Source: Calditrichota bacterium (lineage in GTDB: Bacteria; Electryoneota; RPQS01). Taken from it: a stretch of 64,000 bases of DNA. Under the pieces are notes generated by a model. That model was given only the letters and a program-made list of their open reading frames with translations. It was not told the DNA's origin and did not search any database. Positions 1 to 7,929 of this stretch are shown here, piece after piece. The stretch spans positions 1,868,078 to 1,932,077 of the forward strand of contig JACJWA010000001.1 of NCBI GenBank assembly GCA_020637395.1, written 5' to 3'. Each line of letters opens with the position of its first letter. Position 1 is the stretch's first letter. Position numbers and translations under genes: made by a program.

Positions 1-2017
1 TCTCGCCGCCGATCACGCGAATAGTCTCGACGCGTCGGGTTTCGCCCGCCGCCATATTGCGCGCGCCGCGCACATGCAGACTTCCATCCGCCTCGGCCTT
101 GAAGCCCGGCTGTTTGGTAACCATCATTTCAGACATGGACATGGACTGTTCCTGCGCGACCTGTCCTGTGACTTCTACACGATCCATGGTGGCCTGACCG
201 TCAATGAAGATGCGCGCTTCGCTGTTGCTTGCAAGCTTTTTGGTTTCATCGGCCAAATAGCTTGTATAAGGAGTCACGATGCCGTGGCGGCGCGCAAGCT
301 CAATGATCTCGTCCACGAGCTCTTTGGAGTCCCCGCGCAAGCGAATCTCATTCAAGAGAAAGGCCACGCGCCGCTGCGCCCAGAGCTTTTCGATGAAGGT
401 GAGACTCGCGCGGTCGTTGCGCGTGTTGATAGAAACCGGATAGGAGAACTCGCGGGCGCTGCCGTCATAGAGTCCCGTCAGGCTCAGCGTTGTGTTGGCC
501 TGTGACTCGTTTCCGCGTGAGGAAATCCGCCCCACCTGCACAATCTGATCTCCTTCGAACAGATCTCCCAACTCGGAGGGCTGCGTGTCCCGAAGCTTGA
601 ATCCTTCCAGATTCATGGCCAGCGCGCTCATCACCGGATTCTTGACCTTCGCATAGAGGCTTGCCACTTTCGTTTCGATATTCTCTTCGGGCTTTACGTA
701 CGCCGTGCGTCCATTCTGATCATTCGAGAGATTGTCCAACAAGCGGACGTTGACGTCGTATCCGACTCCAAAGCAGAACAATCTGGCGCGAGTATCATTC
801 CCATCGCGCGTGTCCCGGATGATGCGCTGCTCATCGGTGATGCCCACGGTCGGAAGTCCGTCGGTCAGGAAGAAGACGTACGCGGGCCGGGTCGGCATCG
901 TTTCCAGAGAGGCCTGCCGCGACGCATTGTTCAAGACGGACATCGCTTCATGCAGCGCGTCATGAATATTCGTGCCGCCGCCCGCTTCGATGCGCGAGAT
1001 TTCAGCCAATGCATCGCGGCGATTGTCCGCCGTGGCTAACCTCATTCCATCAAAGCACGATTCCACCGCGTCATTATAGGTGATGACGTCAAAGCGATCT
1101 TCGGGATTCAGATTTTCCACGACAAAACGCGCCGCATCGCGCGCCTGAATGATCTTTTCGCCGCTCATCGAACCCGAGCGGTCCAATACCAGCACAATAT
1201 CTTTTGCCAGAGGCGATTCCGACGTTTTCGAGGGACTCGGCGAGACCAGCAGCATGTAGTAGCCGTCCTTGCCGCGCTCCGGGAAATAGCTCAAAAGCGT
1301 CGCACCGATTTCCGAGTTATCTTCGCGCCACAGCACGGTGAAATCAGTGGTCGGAACGCCGTTCCTGCTTTCGTAACGCACGACTGCGGATGTTGGCGAA
1401 CGCTGATCAATGTCTAAATCCAGCGTCGGAGAGTAGATCGTCGCCAGCGGAGCAATGCCCTCGATGTCGGCTATCACTTTGATCTCTTCGACCGGTCCGC
1501 CCGAGTGCCGTGCCGTCGCCAACGGATAGCTTAATTCGGTCAGATCACCGTCGCGCAGGCAAATCTGGTCATAGTGCAGCGACACCTTAACAGGCTTGCC
1601 CGGCTGCAGAGGAAATGCGGACAACCTGAAGAGACCTTCACCAGCGTATTCAAGCAGAGCGGGATCCCGCTGGCGGCGCACGATGTCTTCATAGTAGCGG
1701 CGCGCATCGTCGACAGAGAGCAATTCACCCTGCATTTCTTTTCCGTCCACAGTCAATGTCAGTGAACTGACAGCCGCGTCCTGCGGCAGCGGAAACAGAT
1801 AGTCTGCCTCAAACATTCGTCCGCAAGTGTTCAGCAGTGTTTCCGTGACGGTCACAGATGCAACCTGGCTGCGCACGCGCATATCCACGTGGCGGGATTC
1901 GATCTTCCACGCGGCGCGCGGTTCCGAAGGAGGCATGGGTCGAGGCAGCACAAGTTGGGCGTGAGCTGCCGAGACGATGCAGAGCGACCAAGCAAGAGTG
2001 AGCAGAAAGCGTTTCAT
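1..2017 (-). CDS. VIT and VWA domain secreted protein (C-terminus outside window)
   Basis: About 672 residues are visible; the 3' end runs off the window. The ATG at 2017 lies 8 nt after GGAGG. Residues 1-23 look like a signal peptide ending in SAAHA. A vault/inter-alpha-trypsin (VIT) domain occupies roughly 27-155 (includes EADYLFPLPQDAAV). A von Willebrand A domain follows from about 272, with the metal-binding MIDAS motif DRSGSMS near 278 and TDGLPTVG further on. Proteins of this VIT-VWA family are usually extracytoplasmic adhesion or binding proteins; the ligand cannot be told from sequence. It is transcribed away from the ferredoxin oxidoreductase operon, so it is a separate unit. The translation is continuous with no frameshift. 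The family call is firm and the biological role is unknown. Confidence 0.88.
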   Translation of the reverse strand, partial: MKRFLLTLAWSLCIVSAAHAQLVLPRPMPPSEPRAAWKIESRHVDMRVRSQVASVTVTETLLNTCGRMFEADYLFPLPQDAAVSSLTLTVDGKEMQGELLSVDDARRYYEDIVRRQRDPALLEYAGEGLFRLSAFPLQPGKPVKVSLHYDQICLRDGDLTELSYPLATARHSGGPVEEIKVIADIEGIAPLATIYSPTLDLDIDQRSPTSAVVRYESRNGVPTTDFTVLWREDNSEIGATLLSYFPERGKDGYYMLLVSPSPSKTSESPLAKDIVLVLDRSGSMSGEKIIQARDAARFVVENLNPEDRFDVITYNDAVESCFDGMRLATADNRRDALAEISRIEAGGGTNIHDALHEAMSVLNNASRQASLETMPTRPAYVFFLTDGLPTVGITDEQRIIRDTRDGNDTRARLFCFGVGYDVNVRLLDNLSNDQNGRTAYVKPEENIETKVASLYAKVKNPVMSALAMNLEGFKLRDTQPSELGDLFEGDQIVQVGRISSRGNESQANTTLSLTGLYDGSAREFSYPVSINTRNDRASLTFIEKLWAQRRVAFLLNEIRLRGDSKELVDEIIELARRHGIVTPYTSYLADETKKLASNSEARIFIDGQATMDRVEVTGQVAQEQSMSMSEMMVTKQPGFKAEADGSLHVRGARNMAAGETRRVETIRVIGGE

Positions 2018-2420
2018 GGCAGGACCTCCGTGAGACGAAAAACAGCCGGGACCTTAATGTTTATACACGCGAGCCATGACATTGGTTGCATGTTCCATGA
2101 ATCCCTCTAAAAAGAGTTGATTGCTCCCTAACGTCCACTATCTCCTGTTCATGTGACAAAGTCGCTCATTTCGAATGAGACAGAGGCACTAAATCTGACC
2201 AATGAGGGCCTATTCTAAATTCCTTCTCTGTTCGAATTGCACACTCACAAGCAATTTTCTTGCGGTGGTTTGCCAATTTGAGAGGCAAGACGTAAAGCTT
2301 CAGAGGTTTGCGGACTCTCTTCTGCATTTGTATATTATCAGATGTTAATCATTGCTGGAACCGAGGGGCGGCACAAACCAATCCAATTCGCCGTGTCCCG
2401 CAGCATAGACCGGAGGCCGA
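2018..2420. other. divergent intergenic region
   Basis: This gap separates two divergent transcription units. It holds the promoter of the ferredoxin oxidoreductase operon (2308-2336) and a short palindrome, CTCATT-TCG-AATGAG, at 2165-2179, preceded by ACAAAGTC. Small open frames here overlap the real ferredoxin start and have no coding character. Confidence 0.6.
2308..2336 (+). promoter_or_regulatory. housekeeping-type promoter of the ferredoxin oxidoreductase operon
   Basis: TTGCGG at 2308-2313 and TATATT at 2331-2336 are separated by exactly 17 nt. The -10 hexamer and the spacing match those of seven other promoters in this window. The predicted start leaves a leader of about 80 nt before the ferredoxin gene. 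Confidence 0.55.
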
Positions 2421-2660
2421 ATGTCTGAACCTACCACACCCAGCGTCGAAATTGTTCCTCATCTCTGCAAAGCATGCCAGCGCTGTATCGAGGTCTGCAA
2501 ACCGGGCGTTATCGAAACAAATCTCGAACGCGCATTCAATGAATTGGGCTACCAGTGGGTAGAATACAAGGGAGACGGCTGCACGGGCTGCGGCGCGTGC
2601 TTCTATGCTTGCCCTGAACCCGGTGCCGTGATCGTCTTCAAGAAAGGCACCGCGGCCTGA
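2421..2660 (+). CDS. 2-oxoacid:ferredoxin oxidoreductase, ferredoxin (delta) subunit
   Basis: A 79-residue 2[4Fe-4S] ferredoxin. Two cluster motifs are visible: CKACQRCIEVCKPG in the first half and CTGCGACFYACPEPG in the second, the usual CxxCxxCxxxCP pattern. In this enzyme family the delta subunit takes electrons from the TPP/FeS core and passes them to free ferredoxin. The ATG at 2421 follows GGAGG by 4-5 nt. It is the first gene of a three-gene operon, 17 nt before the alpha subunit. An overlapping frame from 2308 was rejected because it lacks these motifs. Confidence 0.9.
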   Translation: MSEPTTPSVEIVPHLCKACQRCIEVCKPGVIETNLERAFNELGYQWVEYKGDGCTGCGACFYACPEPGAVIVFKKGTAA

Positions 2661-2677
2661 GCCGAGGACATTAGACT

Positions 2678-3721
2678 ATGGAACTTATCAAAGCAAACGA
2701 AGCCGTCGTGAAGGCGGCGATCCTCGCCGGGTGCACACAGTACTACGGCTATCCCATCACTCCCGCGTCCGAAGTGGCGATGGCCGCCGCGAAGTATTTG
2801 CCCAAAGTCGGCGGAACTTTCTTGCAGGCCGAGTCTGAAGTTGCGGCAATCAACATGGTGTACGGCGCCGCCGGTGCCGGAGCACGCGTGATGACCGCGT
2901 CGTCCGGACCGGGAATTTCGCTCAAGCAGGAAGGCATCTCATACATCGCCGCCGCGGAGCTTCCGTGTGTGATCATTGACGTGATGCGCGCCGGACCCGG
3001 ATTAGGCAACATCTGGCCCGAACAGGGCGACTATATGCAAGTTGTTCATGGCGGCGGGCACGGCAACTACAAGTCACTGGTCTTTCTGCCGAACTGCGCG
3101 CAGGAGATGGCGGATCTGACGATTCTCGCGTTTGACCTTGCGGACAAGTACCGCATTCCGGCCTACATTCTGACCGATGCCTACATCGGACAGATGATGG
3201 AACCCGTGCAGTTTCCCAAGCAACGCGCGCATCCGCCGCGCAAGCCGTGGGCGCTCTATGCGGATCATGATTCGAAAGATCATCTCGTTTCTTCGATTCA
3301 CATGAGCACGGAAGATCTGGAAAGTCACAATGTGCATCTGCAAAATAAGTACGCAGAGCTTGAGGCGAATGAGGTGCGCTACCAGGATGTTGAAGTGGAT
3401 GACGCGGAGCTTGTGATGATCGGTTACGGATTCATCTCAAGGCTGCTGTTGTCGGTCGTTCAGGACTTGCGCAGAGAAGGCCACAAGATCGGCATGCTGC
3501 GTCCGATCACGGCATTTCCCTTCCCGTCGGTGCACATCGAAGAGCTCGCGGACAAAGGCAAGACGTTCTTGATGGTGGAGCTGTCCAACGGGCAAATGCT
3601 GCGCGACGTGCAGCTGGCAGTGGGCCGCAAGACTCCGGTGCATTTTTACAACCGCATGGGCGGCATGGTGCCTTCAGTCGAAGAGCTGAAAACCGTCGCG
3701 CTGCGCTATCTGAAGAAGTAG
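2678..3721 (+). CDS. vorB: 2-oxoacid:ferredoxin oxidoreductase alpha subunit (VorB-like)
   Basis: A 347-residue protein of the VorB/KorA alpha-subunit family. The N-terminal pyrimidine-binding TPP domain includes GCTQYYGYPITPASEVA-like sequence, typical for subunits that act on branched-chain or 2-oxoglutarate-type substrates. The C-terminal half is the transketolase C-terminal-like domain. With the beta-gamma subunit it would oxidatively decarboxylate a 2-oxoacid to an acyl-CoA, reducing ferredoxin, or run in reverse under low potential. Length is normal for VorB. The start follows GAGGA by about 10 nt. Substrate (2-oxoisovalerate, 2-oxoglutarate or another) cannot be fixed from sequence. 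Confidence 0.87.
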   Translation: MELIKANEAVVKAAILAGCTQYYGYPITPASEVAMAAAKYLPKVGGTFLQAESEVAAINMVYGAAGAGARVMTASSGPGISLKQEGISYIAAAELPCVIIDVMRAGPGLGNIWPEQGDYMQVVHGGGHGNYKSLVFLPNCAQEMADLTILAFDLADKYRIPAYILTDAYIGQMMEPVQFPKQRAHPPRKPWALYADHDSKDHLVSSIHMSTEDLESHNVHLQNKYAELEANEVRYQDVEVDDAELVMIGYGFISRLLLSVVQDLRREGHKIGMLRPITAFPFPSVHIEELADKGKTFLMVELSNGQMLRDVQLAVGRKTPVHFYNRMGGMVPSVEELKTVALRYLKK

Positions 3722-3730
3722 GAGGATACG

Positions 3731-5191
3731 ATGTCGCAACAAGTTCTGGAAAAACCGCATTCCTTCTACGAGAAGTTTGATCGCAAGGGCGGACCGCAGA
3801 AAACCACGCACTATTGCCCCGGCTGCGGCCACGGCAACGTGCACAAGCTGATTGCTGAGACGATTGACGAGATGGGCCTCGCGGATCGGACTGTGTTCAT
3901 TTCGCCGGTCGGCTGTTCAGTGTTTGCCTACTACTATTTCGATGTTGGAAATATTCAGGCCGCGCACGGCCGCGCGCCTGCGGTGGGCACGGGCGTCAAG
4001 CGCACGCGCCACAATTCCATCGTCATTTCCTATCAGGGTGACGGGGACCTGGCTTCGATCGGCACCGCAGAGATTATTCATGCGGCGAATCGCGGCGAGC
4101 AGATGACCGTGTTCTTCATCAACAACGGTATTTACGGCATGACGGGCGGACAGATGGCCGCGACCAGCTTGTTGGGCCAGAAGACCGCGACGACTCCCTA
4201 TGGCCGCACCGTCGAAAATGAAGGCTATCCGATTCACATGGCCGAAGTGATTGCCACGCTGGAAGCTCCGGTGTTTGTGGCGCGCACGCATCTCGCGGAT
4301 CTCAAGGGCATTATGAACACGCGCAAGTGCGTCCGCAAAGCCGTGCAAGCGCAGGTCGAAGGCAAGGGCTTTACGTTCGTCGAGATTCTTTCGCCGTGTC
4401 CCACGGGTTGGAAGATGGACACGCACACATCGTGCGAATACATTGTGGACAAGATGCTTCCGGTGTTCCCGGACAAGGTCTTCAAGGACTTGATCGCGGA
4501 ACGCGAGAGCTACGTGCGGCCGGACGTTGATCCAACCGACGAAGAAGTTCTGGATGCCCTCGACTTGGGCCAGTTGGGCGAGCCTTTCCCCAAGGATCAG
4601 AACTTCCTCGACAACTTCCCGACGATGAACTTCAAGTTCGCGGGATTTGGTGGACAGGGCGTTCTGACCGCAGGAGCAATTCTCGCTGCCGTGGGTATGC
4701 AGGAACATCTTCAGGTCTCGTGGATTCCGTCTTACGGACCGGAGATGCGCGGAGGTACGGCCAATGCTTCGGTCGTGCTTTCGAACAAGCCGGTCGGTTC
4801 TCCGATGGTGGTCAAGCCCGACGTGCTGGCGGTGATGAACGATCCTTCGATGGACGCGTTCGAAGAGACGATCGCGCCCGGAGGTCTGATGATTGTGAAC
4901 AGCACGATCATTACGCGCAAGGCGAAGCGCACAGACATTGAAACGCTCTACATTCCGCTGACGCAGATTGCCGATGACATGGGACTCAAGGCCGCAGCCA
5001 ATATGGTGCTGCTGGGAGCATATCTCGAGTACAGCAAGCTGCTGCCGGTGGATCATCTGAAGCAAATCGTTCCGCGCGGAATCAAGCGCAAGCAGCTCGG
5101 CGATCAGAACATCGAAGCCGTTGAAGCCGGAGCGAAGTGGGTGCGCGAGAACGTCGGCGCGCGCAAAGCGGAAGCCGCCGTCACTGCGTGA
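3731..5191 (+). CDS. 2-oxoacid:ferredoxin oxidoreductase, fused beta (TPP-binding) and gamma subunits
   Basis: A 486-residue fusion. The beta part (about 1-290) carries CPGCGHG at 29-35, which ligates the proximal iron-sulfur cluster, and the TPP/Mg motif GDGDLASIG near 103 with FFINNGIYGMTGGQ shortly after. The gamma part begins near 300 with FAGFGGQGVLTAGAI and binds CoA in homologues. In many organisms beta and gamma are separate genes; here one frame covers both with no stop. The ATG at 3731 has a strong GGAGG upstream and lies 9 nt after the alpha gene. It ends at a clear bidirectional terminator. The enzyme class is certain, the substrate is not. Confidence 0.9.
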   Translation: MSQQVLEKPHSFYEKFDRKGGPQKTTHYCPGCGHGNVHKLIAETIDEMGLADRTVFISPVGCSVFAYYYFDVGNIQAAHGRAPAVGTGVKRTRHNSIVISYQGDGDLASIGTAEIIHAANRGEQMTVFFINNGIYGMTGGQMAATSLLGQKTATTPYGRTVENEGYPIHMAEVIATLEAPVFVARTHLADLKGIMNTRKCVRKAVQAQVEGKGFTFVEILSPCPTGWKMDTHTSCEYIVDKMLPVFPDKVFKDLIAERESYVRPDVDPTDEEVLDALDLGQLGEPFPKDQNFLDNFPTMNFKFAGFGGQGVLTAGAILAAVGMQEHLQVSWIPSYGPEMRGGTANASVVLSNKPVGSPMVVKPDVLAVMNDPSMDAFEETIAPGGLMIVNSTIITRKAKRTDIETLYIPLTQIADDMGLKAAANMVLLGAYLEYSKLLPVDHLKQIVPRGIKRKQLGDQNIEAVEAGAKWVRENVGARKAEAAVTA

Positions 5192-5216
5192 TCATCGCTT
5201 CACTTGACAATTGGAA

Positions 5217-5238
5217 GGGCCGCCCAGTTGGGCGGCCC
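5217..5238. terminator. bidirectional intrinsic terminator between convergent genes
   Basis: GGGCCGCCC (5217-5225) pairs with GGGCGGCCC (5230-5238) around a 4-nt loop and is followed by TCTTCATTT. It sits between the convergent ferredoxin oxidoreductase operon and the minus-strand beta-helix gene. Confidence 0.8.
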
Positions 5239-5262
5239 TCTTCATTTCAATCTCGAATGAGA

Positions 5263-6357
5263 TCAGTTTCCCGGTCCCACTCGTCCGCGGCCCCAGATAC
5301 GCATCGTGCCATTGAGCGGCGCTGAATACGGCACTTCGACTTGTACAGCAAACGGATAGTCTGGCACGCCGCCATCCACGTATGGATGCTGACCGCCATA
5401 GATGCCAATATCCGCCGCTGATCCGTCCAAATCGAACGGCGAAGCCGGATTTCCTGCGTCACTCAGCACAGATCCTGTCGGCAGATGAAAGTCGCAGCTG
5501 CGGATTGTTTCATAGCTGATGTTCGTGAATTCCGATGAGTCCGCGAGCACACCGGTTCCGCCGGGAGGAGGATAGCTCGCTTCGGAGTAGCTGCAATAGC
5601 TGTAGGTTATGTTCGAAGAGTAGGAGTGAGAGTAGTTCCCGCGAAGAACAAACGACGAATTCTCAAACACACCGGCAATTGCGCCGCCGACCGTGTTTTG
5701 AGTATAGTTGTACGTCACCAGAGCACAGTGTTTCGCCAATAGTGTGCTGCCGCTGGTTCCGCCAAATGAGCCGATGTTGTACGTGAAGCCGTGGAGTACG
5801 CAAGATGTGAGCTCAATGTGACAATTGGAGCGATAGCAGATCCCCCAGCGCACGTTGGGATCTTGACTGCCCGTCTGGCAGATTGTGCTCTGCACAATGT
5901 CCACGATGGCGCCTTCGCCCACCCAGATACCGGACGCGTAGAGACCCGAATGTGTGTTCTCAACATAACATCTCCAGAGAAATATCCGCTCCGCGCCACT
6001 GTGAATCCGAACAACCGCGGCAAGCGAATCGTTATTGCTCGCTGCCGCCGCTCGAGTCCATATGCTGCGTAACTCCGTGCTGTCTGCCGACGCAAGCACT
6101 TCGACAACTCCCGCAACCAGCACACCCTCGCCCACTCCGGTTCCGGTGCCCGAGCCGATAATCACCAGCTTCTTGTCCACGGTGAAACCGTTGTACGCTC
6201 CCGCCATGATCAAGATTGTGTCGCCCGGAGCCGTTGCCGTGATCGCGGTCGAGATTTGGCTATACGGTTGACTGCCGTCGCTTGCGACCTTCAAGACACT
6301 TGCTTGAGAGATCACTATGCTCACGGCGAGCATGAGTAAGAAGCAAATACTTCGCAT
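5263..6357 (-). CDS. secreted right-handed beta-helix repeat protein
   Basis: 364 residues with a signal peptide (1-19, ending near SQA). Sequence such as YSQISTAITATAPGDTILI followed by short hydrophobic turns (VDKKLVIIGSG) is the usual entry into a parallel beta-helix of the pectate-lyase-like fold; aromatic and Asn-rich strands continue to about residue 300. No catalytic residues of pectate lyases were recognised, and no T9SS sorting domain is present. It starts 2 nt after the stop of the upstream gene with AGGA in that gene's last codons, so the two are translationally linked. Likely a cell-surface or periplasmic protein of unknown ligand. Confidence 0.75.
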   Translation of the reverse strand: MRSICFLLMLAVSIVISQASVLKVASDGSQPYSQISTAITATAPGDTILIMAGAYNGFTVDKKLVIIGSGTGTGVGEGVLVAGVVEVLASADSTELRSIWTRAAAASNNDSLAAVVRIHSGAERIFLWRCYVENTHSGLYASGIWVGEGAIVDIVQSTICQTGSQDPNVRWGICYRSNCHIELTSCVLHGFTYNIGSFGGTSGSTLLAKHCALVTYNYTQNTVGGAIAGVFENSSFVLRGNYSHSYSSNITYSYCSYSEASYPPPGGTGVLADSSEFTNISYETIRSCDFHLPTGSVLSDAGNPASPFDLDGSAADIGIYGGQHPYVDGGVPDYPFAVQVEVPYSAPLNGTMRIWGRGRVGPGN

Positions 6358-6359
6358 GT

Positions 6360-7580
6360 CTATTCCTCATTCCTATAATATGATGTTGCTCTGGAGAATA
6401 CGGCAGGCTCCGCGCAGGGCTCGGGCGCAATCTGCAACGCACTAACCCGATACAGAAGCAGCGCGTTTGCCGGTGTCAAGTCCAAGAGTGTGTCCGGCGC
6501 TTCCACCGTCAAATAGTTCGTAAACGTACCCGTGGTCAATGAATCAAAGTGCACGTGATACTCGATGGCTTCCGGGAATTTCGTCCACACCAGACGAACC
6601 TTCTTATCCGGAGTCTCCACGACGCTGCATGCGAGATGCGCCTCCACCACCTGCACCGTGTCATAGGAGGTTTCGGTCCACACACTTGCCGCATCACGCG
6701 CGCGCACTCCGATGACATGTTGCCCCAGCGAGAAGTCGGCACTAATATATCGGCGCATGAGTTCATCGGGATCATCAAACATACCATCCTCGGGAAGCAG
6801 CGGACAACCATTGCCAAGTCCCGGGTCCACGTCCACAAAGAACTCTCCTCCGACGATGCGATCTTCGCCGCCGTCCACGGCCGGTCCGATACGCAGAGTG
6901 TTCTCGGTCGGGAATGTCCAGACACCGCCGCCGCGAAAGCGCAAATACACCGTATGAAATCCCGTGCCCGCTGCCGCAACTTCGACCGTCGAGTCATACG
7001 CCGCGACGTCGGTGCCGTAGCCCACATTCACGGGAACTCCGTTGCCTTCGCCGGGGTCTGAATCAAAGAATGCTTCAGCGCCGTCAATTAATGCGCTGCC
7101 CAAACGCAGAGTTCGCTTTGCCGGAACCGACCAGGTTCCGCCGCTATGAACCCGAACATTGAAATCATGGAATCCGCGGCCAATGTCCGGCACGGAAAAG
7201 TCCGCAAGATTGATCACGCCGTCGGATGCAACGGAGACCGGAGTTCCGTTTCCAACACCAGGATCTGAGTCAAAGAAGGCTTCCGCCTGATCAAACTCCG
7301 TTCCCACTCCCACGCGCACTCTTCTGACAACCGGCTCGCCCCAGACTCCGTCGTCACGCTGCATGCGTACATACAGCTCATGCACTCCGGGGCTCAGCCC
7401 AGAGGTTGCGATGTCGCCGTCTATCAGAACTTCTTCGCCGGAAACCACGGTGATCGGAATGCCGTTTCCCTGGCCGGGATCCATATCGAAGTAGTATTCC
7501 ACGGCGGTGACTGAATGCAACTGAGACAGCGCAAAGAGCGGACAGAAGAGCATCACACCAACGACAGATGATATTCTCAT
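6360..7580 (-). CDS. secreted protein with four FDxDPGxGNG repeats
   Basis: About 406 residues. The ATG at 7580 is preferred over the GTG two codons upstream because GAGG lies 5 nt before it. After a signal peptide, four modules of roughly 70 residues each begin with an aromatic-FDxDPGxGNGxP motif: YYFDMDPGQGNGIP, AFFDSDPGVGNGTP, AFFDSDPGEGNGVP and FFVDVDPGLGNGCP. Each continues with a GxHxxxVRxxDxxGxWS-type half. Similar motifs occur in surface proteins of FCB-group bacteria. A fibronectin-like segment ends the protein. The DxDxGxG pattern may bind calcium, which is inference. First gene of a two-gene unit with the beta-helix protein. Confidence 0.72.
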   Translation of the reverse strand: MRISSVVGVMLFCPLFALSQLHSVTAVEYYFDMDPGQGNGIPITVVSGEEVLIDGDIATSGLSPGVHELYVRMQRDDGVWGEPVVRRVRVGVGTEFDQAEAFFDSDPGVGNGTPVSVASDGVINLADFSVPDIGRGFHDFNVRVHSGGTWSVPAKRTLRLGSALIDGAEAFFDSDPGEGNGVPVNVGYGTDVAAYDSTVEVAAAGTGFHTVYLRFRGGGVWTFPTENTLRIGPAVDGGEDRIVGGEFFVDVDPGLGNGCPLLPEDGMFDDPDELMRRYISADFSLGQHVIGVRARDAASVWTETSYDTVQVVEAHLACSVVETPDKKVRLVWTKFPEAIEYHVHFDSLTTGTFTNYLTVEAPDTLLDLTPANALLLYRVSALQIAPEPCAEPAVFSRATSYYRNEE

Positions 7581-7635
7581 GCTCACCTCGTTTCTCTATA
7601 AATATGTCCAGTATTGCTCGAATATGTTACAGGAA

Positions 7636-7664
7636 AATATAGAGCACAGATGTTGCGCCGTCAA
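7636..7664 (-). promoter_or_regulatory. housekeeping-type promoter of the FDxDPG-repeat gene
   Basis: On the minus strand TTGACG (7664-7659) and TATATT (7641-7636) are separated by 17 nt, about 55 nt upstream of the ATG at 7580. Confidence 0.65.
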
Positions 7665-7830
7665 GACATCCCGTATCGCACTCGTAACAAAGTCACCCGT
7701 TCAATCGGGAATGATCAATGAGCATTGCCGCGATTGCAAACGGAGATGAGCACAGGTCCCTTTTGACCTCTTCCCGAGAGAAATCTCATGCGACAATGTG
7801 GGTCAATTGATTTTTGGTGCGATGGCATAC

Positions 7831-7863
7831 AAAAAAGCAGAAGGACGCCTTGCGGCGTCCTTC
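7831..7863 (-). terminator. intrinsic terminator of maeB
   Basis: Read on the minus strand, GAAGGACGCC pairs with GGCGTCCTTC around a 4-nt loop, and the stem is followed by TGC and a run of six T. It lies about 65 nt past the maeB stop. Confidence 0.85.
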
Positions 7864-7929
7864 TTCAGAATGGTTTCGTGTCTCAGTCCTGATTACTCAG
7901 ACCTGAGCTCTGCACTCTCTGACGTGGTC

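Larger units (their letters stand above)
7581..7929. other. intergenic region between two minus-strand units
   Basis: Contains the promoter of the FDxDPG-repeat gene (7636-7664) and the terminator of maeB (7831-7863). A palindrome CCCG-TTCAAT-CGGG lies at 7696-7709, preceded by ACAAAGTCAC, which resembles the motif at about 2156. A plus-strand open frame from 7798 is a shadow of maeB. Confidence 0.55.

Noticed and set aside
3917..5065. 382-residue minus-strand frame inside the ferredoxin oxidoreductase
   Set aside because: Shadow of the beta-gamma gene, which has all family motifs.
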